From positions 1,302,001 through 1,366,000 of the forward strand of contig NC_065903.1 in the NCBI RefSeq assembly GCF_905147045.1: 64,000 nucleotides of DNA. The letters run 5' to 3'. The stretch is from Nymphalis io (taxonomy: Eukaryota; Arthropoda; Insecta; Lepidoptera; Nymphalidae). Position 1 is the first letter of the stretch; each line of letters opens with the position of its first letter. Shown in pieces: positions 33,168 through 45,500 of this stretch. Under the pieces are notes generated by a model. That model did no database searches. It was not told the DNA's origin and worked only from the letters and a program-made list of their open reading frames with translations. The translations under genes were made by a program, and so were the position numbers.

Positions 33168-34064
33168 TGTTGATACTTCCGCTCGTAGTAATGCGATATA
33201 CATACATATATAATATAATTTATTTTAAAATTCTTAATCCTAAAGAGTATATTTAGAGTAGGCCAGTGGTTATGGGTGGTTGGATATGACGTGCCAATAA
33301 CTGTCACCTCATTGGCATTCAAGACACGAATGCTTCAGTTCCATAGACCCAACACGTCATTAATAGTACTTTCTTAATGTATTAAATTTGTGTGCATGTG
33401 TGTGTAAAGCGCACACAAATCTTTGCCTCGTCGTTTTAGTAGTTGGCTATAAGGTGACAGATTTAAAAGCCCTGGTTTAAATTGCAGGTCAAACTAATAA
33501 AATGAATTTCTATATTACATGAATTTGAATTGAATCATATAGTACATAAAAATGAAATTAAACTACTAATAATGTGTGTTTGTGTAAGATTTATGCAAAC
33601 ATACAATAACTAAACTTAATATAATAATATGTAAAAAAAAACGTTTCTATTTTATATTCATAGCTAAAATACCTTTGAAGATATATTTGTACAAATTAGT
33701 GTCACTGAAATTGTAAGTTTGCGAGTTTTACGAGCTTACTCATTTATACTTTTAGTGTCACACGTTCCTGACCGCATTTAAGAATAATGGAAACAGTATC
33801 TACATTGTTATTCATCGAGTTAGAAAATCGCTACCTATTCCATTTTTTAAAAAGTTAAGAATCATTGCGTATAAATGTTTTTCAACGCATTTTTGTGAAG
33901 TCGCAGTGTACATTTATACATAAATTAATGTAATACGTGTAGGGATACCTACCATTATTATAATATAATATTTCCAAGACGGTATATAACAATTCTATGT
34001 TATGTAATACCAATCCAAGCTCAGACATTTTTCAATATACATATGTATGTGATTGATCGGCAAA

Positions 34065-34285
34065 TTTTTTTTTTTTTATTTGCCCCGGGATGGCAAGTGA
34101 CTCTACTCCACCTGATGGTAAGTGGTAGTAGAGTCCAAACGCGACGACGGCCAGTACAGTCGGGAAGAATGTTCTGTACTAGCCGTCCCCGCCTTGCCGG
34201 CCCGCCAGATGCCTCTTCACGCCTCGTTTGAAGGAACCCGGGTTGTAAGAGGAGGGGAACACGTGAGCTGGTAAGGAATTCCATT
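34065..34285 (-). mobile_element. LINE-J 3' fragment
   Basis: T run, then the reverse complement of the LINE-J 3' UTR. The minus strand translates SSRVPLLLQPGFLQTRREEA in the same shadow frame as at 20957. It is truncated at GGAATTCCATT. Confidence 0.88.
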
Positions 34286-35476
34286 CTATTCGTTTAATAT
34301 AGAATCACTTAGGTCACCATAAGTGATCTTGAAATTAGAACATTTACATTAACCCTTGTGACTCTCCCCAATATTGTCACAATTAATTATTTTTTTCTTA
34401 ATACGTAATGTATGACGGTACATAGATAAGAAAAGTAAGGCGAATTGTAAATTATCAGATATATTGTTTTTCTCTTAAATAAAAGTGAGTCACTCTCCAA
34501 TCGTGACTCTCAAATAATCTTCTCAGTGTTTGTTTAGCCGATCAACGAAGTAGGTGACCGGGGCTGACAAAATTGTGTACACCTCATAACGGAGTAATAT
34601 TTACAACAAACAGTATTTGAAAGTGAGTCATTTAAATATTTTACGTTTTCTCTTTTCACCTTCCTTTTCAAATGAAATACACACATTTCGCTGTGAGTTC
34701 AAATAGTTAATATCTATGTAGATATACAACTTTATTTTTTGTACTTAAAAGTACTTATTAATTTGAATTTTAAGTTTCTATGTTAATCTGTTATTTTTAA
34801 TATTACCACAATTGAATCATCGCTTAAAACATTTCTTAGTAAAAATATTTTTCATAACACTTCTCAGTCATTACTTTCTTAAAAAATAAACTTCTTTATC
34901 TATGTTCTGAACCTGGTAGCTTTAAATATAATTTAATATATTTGTATCATGACAATTCAAAAGTTCCAATATAAGCCTACTTGAATAAAGAATTATTTGA
35001 TTTCAAACAAAAGTTTAAAGTAAAACTCATTCTAAGACGAAGTCATTGACGCCTGTAAAAAAATAAAAGCAATTGTTGCAAAAAAATGAATTGCTATTAA
35101 TACTTTCTGAATACTGAGTAATATTTTTGTATAATAGACCTCGCTTGATGTTTTTTAATACAAATCAAAGAAACTGGCTTAAATATTACTTTAAGTAAAT
35201 CATGTAGTCATTTGCGAAATATACCCGCGTTATTACAGAATATAGGATTGCATGTTAGGAAACATTTTCGCAGAAAAATACTCACGCAAAACATTATTAA
35301 TAACTTCCTTTAATGTACATTATTATTCAAAACTTTATTATATTTATTGTAACAGAGTAGATGTGCAAAAAATTAAATATATATAATTCTATTAAAGATT
35401 AAGTTATTCTAATTTATAAGTAATGTAATTTTTATTTAATTACTGTTTTCATTCGCTTGCTTTTCTAGGCACTAAT

Positions 35477-35660
35477 CTATACAATAAAATAAAATTGAAG
35501 TGACTATCTATGATTTAAAAATAACCGCCTCTATTAAAGTTAATATGGTTATTTGCGAGTTACCAAATCTATACAATTAAATAAAATTGAAGTGACTATC
35601 TATGATTTAAAAATAACCGCCTCTATTAAAGTTAATATGGTTATTTGCGAGTTACCAAAA
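35477..35660. repeat. Tandem duplication, 2 x 92 bp
   Basis: The unit starts CTATACAATAAAATAAAA and ends GCGAGTTACCAAA. The second copy starts at 35569 with at most a couple of substitutions. Confidence 0.95.
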
Positions 35661-35946
35661 CTAAAACAATCTTTTTTTTGTTTTTCTGTTTGTCCAGGCT
35701 AATCTTTTAAACGGCTAAAAATTACAAATTGAAATAACTGAATTATTATAAGAGATATTTCAATGTTACGTTTAGTTTTTATTTCATCAAAATCGATTGA
35801 GACTATTAAAAAGAATAAACACGTACGTCGTACGTATTTTTGTTGTTATAACATATGTTACGGCCATTAGACCATAGATGGCGGTGTGCTTAATACGTCA
35901 ATTTCTCGCAGAAATCGCAGTCCAGATTTTCCAAAATAGTGACCTG

Positions 35947-36022
35947 AATTTGAACATTACGCGAATTTTAATATGTATGGCAAAAGTGCCATACATATTA
36001 AAATTCGCGTAATGTTCAAATT
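35947..36022. repeat. Perfect hairpin, 36-bp arms, 4-base loop
   Basis: The left arm begins AATTTGAACATTACGCG and reaches TATGGCA; the loop is AAAG; the right arm is the exact complement. Pairing stops at G35946/T36023. Confidence 0.95.
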
Positions 36023-36417
36023 TTAGTTGTCTGTGCTGTCGTATTTTCGTCTGATTGTTTTGAATTTTTTCATTAATTTCATTATTACATTGATAATTTT
36101 AAATACGTTGTAATCTTAATATTAATATTTTTGTTTTGAATTTTAGAGATCATTACTTTTAAGGTTGAATACAGTTTGCATTATTATTTTTTTAATTGTT
36201 TAGTTTTATTCTTATTTATAGTTTAATTAGATTAGACAGATCCTATTTTTTTCTATTAAGTACATCTTTTTTATCATTAATTAGTTATAAGGTTATCTTT
36301 TAGTTTTGAGTTTCATTATTAGTTAGCTTGCATAAATTATAGTATTTCACCTAGGATGCTTATAACCCAATCAATTGTCCATTTATTTTTAATTCCCTAT
36401 TTCAATTCGATTAATGT

Positions 36418-36609
36418 TTGTTTCGCAATGACGTTAAGAAGTCACAAGGTCAAACATTAAAGAAAGTAAGCATTGATTTAAGTAAGAGCTGCTATACCCA
36501 TAGGCAACTACATGTATCATGCTTACGTGTAAGTCACGCCAAAGATAACTTTGTTCTAGAAAATGAAAATACTACACCTAATATAGTATATAATGTAAGG
36601 TTTTACTGA
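36418..36609 (+). pseudogene. Helitron (PIF1-like) helicase C-terminal remnant
   Basis: The frame reads KKSQGQTLKKVSIDLSKSCY, then THRQLHVSCLRVSHAKDN and ENENTTPNIVYNVRF. This matches the end of Helitron/PIF1 helicases: the K-SQGQT-KKVGIDL motif, the H-G-QL-YVA-SRV motif (here HRQLHVSCLRV, altered) and the closing T-NVVY. Function in the intact element: DNA unwinding during rolling-circle transposition. Only about 60 codons remain, with key residues changed, so it is a dead fragment. It opens on TTT-CGC with no start codon of its own. Confidence 0.78.
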
Positions 36610-37344
36610 TTTTTTTTAATTAATTTTAGATTTTTAGAAAATAGTGGTAATATTTTTAACTAAATTAACACTGGTTGGAAATTATTGAGCGAAAAAAACT
36701 ACACGATATAAAAAAAGAAACAAACCACGGAAAGATTGACTCGTTCGATGGTTGCCAGGGTAATTGCAGGAATTCCAATGAAAATTGTAAAAGAGATTGA
36801 AAAATATTAATGAGTAATAAATTATATAACAAGATACGTGTGGAAGAGAATAAAATGTTAAAAGTAAATGCGAAGGATTGTTTTACCCCAGTAAAATACC
36901 CCAGTATTCTTACAATAAGGAGCAAATAATTTAGTATATCAATTTATATTTCACTACTAGAATAATAATAATCGCACTATTATCACAAATACAAAGGTTG
37001 TGTGTATTGTAAATATTTGTTACTTCTTCACGCCTTATCACAGTTAAGATATGATATAATATACATATTTTTTTCCTTTTATTCCCGTTTAACTAGACTA
37101 GAATATAATTTTAAAAATTATCACTTACCATGATGATGAGCTTACAAAAACATCTTTTGTCTCTTATATCTAGTACGCATTTCTTCAAATCTCCCTTGTC
37201 AAAAATAATAACTTATCATAGATAATATTTATAATATTACTACCCTTGATATTTATAAAACAATTTTAAAAATCGATTCGGAAATAATTATCAATCACCA
37301 AAATTGACACAATCTTACATGCTACACATTATAAGCTTTTTTTT

Positions 37345-37520
37345 TTATAGAATAGGAAGATGGACAAGCATATGGGCCACCTGATGGTAAGTGGTCACCA
37401 AACGCCCTTAGACATTGGCATTGTAAGAAATGTCAACCATCGCTTACATATCCAATGCGCCACCAACCTTCCCAAGTTTAACTAAGATTTTATGTCCCGT
37501 GTGCCTGTAATTACACTGTA
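37345..37520 (-). repeat. Family B 3' part
   Basis: TATAGAATAGGAAGATGGAC through CACCAACCTTCCC to GTGTGCCTGTAATTACACTG. Confidence 0.85.
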
Positions 37521-37987
37521 ATTAAGCTCCACATCACAAAATAGTTGCAACAATATTCATTGCTACTAAGTAAATATGTTTTATTTTAATCTGTAGACTG
37601 ACCATTTAGACGTAATAATACATATGTACATTAGAAAAAAGATAAAGAAATCCCTAAGGAGAAGCAGCAGCTAAATCATATAGTATGGCTTCTCTGAAGT
37701 TAGAATACGACGAATAAAATTGCAAAAATTTTCCTACACAATTATTTTCATACTGATGATTACACACAAACGAACATAGAATACAGATACTTACTATTTT
37801 TAACATTTAAGCTATAAATCCAAGTAATAGAAAACAGTACAATTATATTTTACAATCGAATAATATTGAAACAAGAAAATAGTTAACGACAAAGGGTATA
37901 ACAGGCGACCTTATCGCTAATACAGCGATAACGGTCGTAACGAACCAACTTAAACCCAATAATCCTAATCATTGAGTTATTTTCCAA

Positions 37988-38057
37988 GCTATAAGTATAT
38001 ATATATATATATATTAATATAAGTATATATATATATATATTAATATATATACTTATA
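37988..38057. repeat. (TA)n run forming an inverted repeat
   Basis: GCTATAAGTATATAT at the left pairs with ATATATACTTATAGC at the right, the last two bases of which are the start of the adjacent SINE-A. Internally a TAATATAAGTATATA unit is repeated. Confidence 0.8.
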
Positions 38058-38357
38058 GCCGAGATGGCCCAGTGGTAAGAACATGTGAATCTTAACCGAT
38101 GATCGTGGGTTCAAACCCGGGCAAGCACCACTGAATTTTCATGTGCTTAATTTGTGATTATAATTCATCTCGTGCTTTACGGTGAAGGAAAACATCGTGA
38201 GGAAACCTGCATGTGTCTAATTTCACTGAAATTCTGCCACATGTGTATTCCACCAACCCGCATTGGAGCAGCGTGGTGGAATAAGCTCCAAACCTTCTCC
38301 TCAAAAAGAGGAGAGGAGGCCTTTAGCCCAGCAGTGGGACATTCACAGGCTGTTACA
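38058..38357 (+). mobile_element. SINE-A, full length
   Basis: GCCGAGATGGCCCAGTGG, B box GGGTTCAAACCCGGG, body GAAAACATCGTGAGGAAACC and 3' end ACAGGCTGTTAC. The 96-codon open frame over it is a by-product. Confidence 0.92.
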
Positions 38358-38570
38358 TCATCAACGTTCCTTTTGTTTTTGGACCCTAGTTCCTTGTCGC
38401 ATGGTACACTTCAGATATTTGGCGATAGATCTAAACCGATCTAACCGAAATAAGTGTAAGTCTTCGATGGTCACGACAATATATGTGTGCCTATTAGTGT
38501 ATGTCTAATGTTGTCGTATATGCGTGTGCGTGTCAACTGTATTCATATATGCGTACTATGTGTTTGAATG

Positions 38571-39225
38571 TCTTGTTGGTCTAGTGGCTATATATAGCCC
38601 GAAGATCCTGGGTTCAAGCCCCAGGTCGGGCCGATAAGAAGTAATTGCGTTTTTCCGCCGAAGGTCTTCAGTAGCAGCATTTATGGAGGTGGAAATGTAT
38701 ACACTTCTGCTCGGAAAGCACGTAAAGCCGTTGGTCCTGCGCCTGAACTCTTTCCAGTCGTATCGGAACGCCGTCGTATCGGATTATGAGAGTGAAGGAA
38801 TAATAATATAATAATATAATATAATATCCTGGGACATTTTTCACACACGGCCATCTGATCCCAAATTAAGCTTGTATAAAGCTTGTGCTATGGAAACCAG
38901 ACAACTGATATACTACATATACTACTTTTCTTTTTGTAAATACATACTTATATAGATAATTACACCCAGACTCAGGACAAACAGACATGTTCATGCACAC
39001 AAATATCTGTCCTGGGTGGGAATCGAACCCACAACCTTCGGCGTGAAAGGCAAGTGTTCTACCAACCACGCCAACCGGCTCGTCAAGAATAAAGGAATAG
39101 ATTATAATTATAATAATTAGAGTACATCCATGTTTGCGTACACTATAATTTATCTCGCGCAGTTAGATAATCTCTCTTGAAATTGGTCGCCGGTGCCATA
39201 ATCGGTCTGGAGAACATTATCACTA
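38571..39225 (+). mobile_element. SINE-C, interrupted by a SINE-E
   Basis: 5' part 38571-38802: TTGTTGGTCTAGTGGC head, GGGTTCAAGCCCCAGG as a good B box, and GAAAGCACGTAAAGCCG. 3' part from 39092: CATGTTTGCGTACACTATAA type blocks to TCGGTCTGGAGAACATTATC. Confidence 0.85.
38825..39083 (-). mobile_element. SINE-E nested in SINE-C
   Basis: Reverse complement, complete: CCTGGGACATTTTTCACACA through GGGTGGGAATCGAACCCACA to CACGCCAACCGGCTC. It has an AT-rich tail at 38803-38824 and a likely target-site duplication AAGGAATA at 38795-38802 and 39092-39099. Confidence 0.88.
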
Positions 39226-39391
39226 TATGCTTAGAACTATCAGTTTTATTGTCATTAATTAATTATTATTATATTAATTTATTATATTAATTAATTATTA
39301 TGATACATAGTATATAGCGAAAGAAACTTCGTTTCAACCGTTTGTCCAAGGACACGGCTTGTTGTTTCAATATTTAATAAAATAGACTTAC

Positions 39392-39586
39392 CTCTGCCGC
39401 TATGTACGCTGGTATAACGGATAGAAGCAGCCTCTCCTGTTGTTCTCTTTCACACTCAAGTTTCACACGCTGCTCAAGGCAAGTTCTTGTACCAGCGAAT
39501 GTATTCCGATGAGCTCGCTCCGTAAGAGCACGATAGTACAGACCTATGCCGCTCGCTGATAACAGAAGAGCCAGTTCGCACGCCAA
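39392..39586 (-). CDS. Adenylate cyclase exon (last helix and start of C1 region)
   Basis: Acceptor TTATGTTATAG, donor GTAAGT. It encodes a hydrophobic helix (LACELALLLSASGIGLYY), a basic turn, then TCLEQRVKLECEREQQER and LLLSVIPAYIAAE, the signature that leads into the class III cyclase C1 domain. This is the exon that identifies the gene. Confidence 0.9.
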
Positions 39587-42500
39587 CTATAACATAAAAT
39601 GGAGCTCACTTAGTCAAGGCAACTATGTATACAAAATCCCTCCAAAATATTTAATTCACTTTACATTTTTTGACAAATCCCTCAAAATTGCAAATCTTGA
39701 AAAAAAAATTGCCAACAATTATTATTATTATTATTTTGTCTTTATATTATATTAAATTTGTTTTTTCTTAATTGTAAATTAAATTCATATCAGTTCCCTA
39801 AAATATTTTTCAGTATTTTTTTTATTTATAAGATTTTAATATGTGTGACGTTCCACCTTAATTACGCTAGAGTGATGTGGATGGATGTATTATGGATCAA
39901 ATTCAAAATCGACTGAATAAATAAATATTCCTATCTATAGCTGCTCCATTCCATTTTCAATATTTGTAAATTTGACAACGCTACTTCGGCTGTCAACATC
40001 AAAGGCTTTCGATTTCCGAACGTAGATTTACTAGAATTTTATTTACTTAAATAGTATTTTATTTAACAAAAACGTTTCTATATTTTATATTTGCCATCTT
40101 CTGTCAACTATCTTCCCAAAATAAAACCTTCTTTTCAAAAAAAGGAGAGGCGCTATTAACCATCAACTGTGTATATATTATTCGATCCGATATGATGAAT
40201 TTGTTGAACTAGCAAGTGAAGCATATCAGAGGATTGCGAGTTCAAATCGCATAATAATTTTCATGTGAATAACTTTTTTTCATAACAAAGTTCACTTCGC
40301 GGCCATAAATGGGCCATTTGCTCGACTTTATTTCTATAAAATATTCAGATTATATTGATCAAGACAGTAATGTAATATGTATGACCCGTTTATTCTGTAA
40401 GGCAATAATCAACTTTAATTTAACGACATGAAAACTTTGTGTAATAAGTCTACGGTTCCATATAATAAAATTAAATAACTCCTATAAACGTAGAAACTCT
40501 GAAATTTTCGTGATAGTGCTTTATAATTTCTTCGACAAAGAGTTTTGAAAGAAGCTTTATCTGAAGGAGCAAAACTTTTAGATCATTAAGAGCACCGCGT
40601 TGAAACTTCCCAATGAACCAAAGATGCGACGTCATTAACTGACTTTGTTATGATTAACAAAATATCACAAAAAATATTTTCAAATTAACGTTATATTTGA
40701 GTTATGTGTTATGAGTGCTCAATATATTACTAATTGCAAAAGGTCACATCCACTCAGGTTATTTTCCGGAAAATCTTATTTTTATACACAATTATAATAT
40801 ATATTACAAACCTGCTGGTAGAATTGTGCTTCCTGACCCTGTGGTCCGAGACCAATCGCCAAGCCCATATACGCAAGAGTAAGCGCCGCAGCCAGGCTGA
40901 GCGCAATGGATCGAGCTATGGGCATCATTGTATGTACCATCTAGAAGAAAAACAAATGAAATTAAAAGTCACTAATATTACATAGAATATTTTGAAAGTT
41001 ATTATAATTAAAAAAAAAAATAATTATTATGTAACTGCTTGGGATAGGAAAATAAAATGTTACCAACATTATTATCGAAATGTTGATCATCTTGACTTCA
41101 GACCTACAACAAGCTACTGGGTTTTTTTAAATCGATGTATACCTTGGTTTAGAACAGAGTCTGAAAGTTGACAGTGTCTACAATTCCGTGCTTTAGAAAG
41201 CACTTGAAGAATCGGCTTGATGTTAGTCATGCGCCTTATCTTATTAAAGCCGTGTGGGATTGCCGTCCCATCGGATTATGAGAGTGAGATAATTGAGAAA
41301 GCACTTATGTTTGCGTACACATTTATAAAACAGTTGACTAATCTCAAAAATGGCCGCTGAAGCTACAATCGGTCAGAAGAGCATCATAATTATTATCAAT
41401 TTTAACTAATATAATTTTTTCTTCACTTATAAAAACAATATATATTAGCTTTAAATCTGATTCTATAATTAATATTAAGCAGATTTCGGTTCTTTTACTT
41501 TACATTATTTATATTTAAAAAAAAAACACTTGCAAGGAATTACTAATATCCCTATTTTTTCTTTCAGTTTTATCGTTTATACTAAGTACAAAAATATCCC
41601 ATAGGGTCAAGATTGAACTTACTAGCTTTATATCACAAAGCGACTCTGTATCGATAGGATAATGACGCTTTGATATTTATTTTAATCTTATTAATTGACA
41701 TACAATGTAAATTTAGAAGGAAAAAATAATTGAATTAATACTATATTTTGAATGTAAATTAGATTATATACAAGTTATATAAATAGATAATTAAAAATGT
41801 AACGAAGCTATGCAGAAACTTAATCACTAATAGTGATCTCTTACAAGCAATCTCGTTTGTGTCGAGACTAAGCTTACTATAACTTAAATATAATATTACT
41901 CAAATCTAAGTTATTTATTACAATTCTAGATCCAAACTCCATTTAAACTTAAAGTGAACTCGGCAAAAACTTTTAAAAATTAAAACAAAGTGCATTAAAG
42001 TAGAATTTCAAACGTATAAATGAACATAGAAAATTATACAAACGCATTGCGGTTCTACGACCCCGAGCGTTTCAAAGAAACAAAAACAATAAAAGCACTC
42101 GAAACAGTTTATCAAGTTTTATTTGTTATAACGTAGTTAAAACAATTTTTATTTTTATAATTATTTTATACTTGCTTATACTTAGATAATTAATCTTTGT
42201 TATAATTTTATTAAAAGAATCTTTATACAAAACTTTTTATGTAGCTTCTTTTTCTATTCAAGTGAAGCTGGAGCGGGTAGCTAGTTTATTATAAAAATAA
42301 GTAATCAGAGGTGTTGTTATAAAAGCAACAAATTGTAAGCAATTTTATTTTTTATTTAATTGTTTTTTTTTTAATATCATTAAAACGAGTATGTTTAGAT
42401 ATTTATTATTATTATTTTTAAATTAATCGTAGGCGTAATTTATGGATGGTTGCCGTTCTATGGCTTTCGTCCAGTAGACGCAGACGCAGATGGGTCATTT

Positions 42501-45500
42501 GATGGTTAGTGGTCACCACCGCCCATAGACATTAGCACCGTAAGAGTTTTATATTTTCATTTTACTTAGAAACATTTTGTTGCGTTTCTCTATAACGTTA
42601 CTTTCTAAAATGTTGCACTTTAGAAAAACCTTGTGTATTTTCTTTTCCAGTTAAGTAAAAAGTTTTGAACTGTTTGGTGGTCACACATGTCACTGAATTT
42701 CATCCAACAGGATTCTACGCGACGTTTTTCCTCATCACTGTGCACGAGATAAAATAAAAACACAAATTCAGCACATGGTACTTTCCGGGACACTGGTGGT
42801 AGAGCTTTGTGCAAGCTCGTTAGGGTAGGTATCACCCACTCATCAGATATTCTACCGCAAAACAGCAGTACTTGGAATTGTTGTATTCCGGTTTGAAGGG
42901 TGAGTGAGCCAGTGTAATTACAGACACAAGCGACAAAAGATCTGAGTTTCCAAGGTTGGTGACGCATTGGCAATTTAAGCAATGGTTAACATTTCTTACA
43001 ATGCCAATGTCTATGGGCGTTAGTGACCATTTACCATCAGGTGGCCCATATGCTCGTCCACCTTCTTTTTTATAAAAAAAACAACATGCAACCGCGACCT
43101 TCAGCTCAATACATTTTCTGGGCTATTTCAAACTTCATTTAAATTGGAAAAATGTCGTAAATATATTCCATTTTTAAGCTCATAACACTGAAACGGCATC
43201 CAATTCTCAAATTGGATATCAAAAACTTTGATGTTAATAACGAACACTCACAAAAATAACATGATATTTTTCATCTAGAGCAAACGAAGAGAACATTTAA
43301 ATGGAAAAACTCGTTAGCAGCAAAATTATTTGTTCACGATAATCTATACGTATAAAAATCAATGTTTCTTTTATTTCCATTCAGCCGAGCTAGTTGAAAC
43401 TTTGTTCAGTTGGTATTGACACTTGTCTGATGGTATCTAGTTTCCATCGACATACAATAACTGATGCGCGAGTCCAATTGGATAATTAACAACGAAAAAA
43501 ATTTAAATGCCTACAATATTCAAAATATTTATTATGATTTCACTGAACTTTAAATTATTTGGTAAAAGGTATTATTTTTAAAAATTATAAAAAATGTAAT
43601 ATGGACTACAAATCCTTGATTTTTATATTTAAATACTATTTATTTTGTGGTAGAGCACTTCTTAGAGTACCACCCAACAGTGTTCTGGTTGGAAAGGTGA
43701 GTGAATTAGTGTAACTAAAAAAAATACATCTTAGCTCTCAAGATTGGTGGCACAAAAACTATGTAAAGTGAATCAGTGTAACTACAGGCATAAGTAAAAA
43801 TGCATCTTGACTCCCAAGATTGATGACACATAGACTATATAATGGCTGAGTGCACTGACCACATACCATTAGATGGACTATTTACCAGTCTGCCTATATA
43901 CTAGTATTTACATAAATCACATCATCACTTCCATATAGGATTAAGGAATTCCAACCACTTCTTACCAAACTGATACTAGAAAGAAATGCTATAAAACTTA
44001 TTTTCCGAACTGTGTTGCGTCTGCTCGTATTGCTTGTGTAGACATGCCATTAGTGAGAGATCGAGAGCCCTACAGGGGAAATTGAATTTCGAATGGAAGT
44101 GTTCTTTTTCTCGCTTGCCCTGTACAATAGATTGAACACGGTGAGTGATCGTGAGTGACCAAGGGATTGGGATTACTGTGTCAGTAATTAAGATTATAAA
44201 ATTTATTAAAATTGCATATTTTGGATGCTTTTTAATTTTCATTTAACAACGTAAGGTAATCTTATAGGCTTCCGAATAATTTCATTTCTGCACATTTGAT
44301 GCGAGTAAACGGCGAGTACATCTCACACCTTCGATTTGCCGACGATATCGTCATCATAGCAGAGTCGCTGGAACAACTCACCGAAATGCTGCGTAGCCTA
44401 GGCGAGTCTTCCCGGTGTGTCGGTCTCGGCATGAACTTGGACAAGACCAAGGTCATGTTCAATAGGCATGTCGTGCCGGGACCGATATACGTCGAGGGGA
44501 AACCTCTCGAAGTTGTTAGTGAATATACCTACCTAGGACAGATTATACAAATCGGTAGGAACAACTTCGAGAAGGAAGCCGATCGAAGAATTCGCTTGGG
44601 ATGGGCAGCATTTGGCAACCTTCGTCAAGTCCTCAAGTCGTCTATACCGCAATGTTTGAAGACGAAAGTCTTCAACCAATGCGTCTTACCTGCCATGACA
44701 TACGGTGCCGAAACGTGGACACTAACTGCGGGACTAGTCCACAAATTCAAAGTCGCTCAGCGTGCTATGGAGCGAGCTATGCTCGGAGTATCTTTGAAGG
44801 ATAAGATCAGAAATGAGATTATTCGGAAAAGAACCGGAGTCACCGACATAGCTTGCAAAATTAGCAGGCTGAAGTGGCAGTGGGCTGGTCACGTATGTCG
44901 TAGGACCGATGGCCGTTGGAGCAGACGAGTCCTAGAGTGGAGACCGCGAATCGGCAAGCGCAGCGTAGGGCGCCCTCCAGCCAGGTGGACCGACGACCTT
45001 AAGAAGGTGGCGGGCACCAACTGGATGCGGAAGGCGGAGGACAGGGAGCTTTGGCGCACCTTGGGAGAGGCCTATGTTCAGCAGTGGACAACGATTGGCT
45101 GTTGATTGATTGATTGATTGACATTTGATGCTATTGATATATTGATTTCATTTTGAGGCTTAAGCATAACAACACGATAAATACAAAAGAAAAAATAAGC
45201 GAAGCTTTTTGAAATTCGAACCTGGGACGCACGCCATACAAGATAGTCTCTAGACAAATGAGCAATTTAAATTATTAATTTAAAAAAAACCCTACCCTAC
45301 CAAAATAATTATCTATTCTCGTTTTTGATTGGTCGATAAAAACGCCACTAGCTACAAAAACTACATGTTAAAATAATATGAAAATAATTGAATTCAGATA
45401 TTTACTATGCACTTTTAAAATCAATTTACATCGTAAACTTTTCACTCAAATTGCATCGTATACCAACAGCGGAGATTTCATAAAAAGTTTACGCGAACTA

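Larger units (their letters stand above)
29746..39391. other. Between SIAH-like stop and adenylate cyclase exon; no host exon found
   Basis: Part of the inferred adenylate cyclase giant intron. I looked on the minus strand for the C1 catalytic exon that should follow the exon ending IAAE and saw none. 30610-31985, 33520-34060 and 34290-35470 are plain AT-rich sequence with no recognised element. Confidence 0.6.

Noticed and set aside
38154..38444. Frame containing GEGKHREETCMCLISLKFCH, also at 14978 and 30272
   Set aside because: By-product of SINE-A sequence.
43976..44242. 88-codon minus frame between family B and RTE copies
   Set aside because: No motif or splice sites; its composition shifts midway. 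No support.
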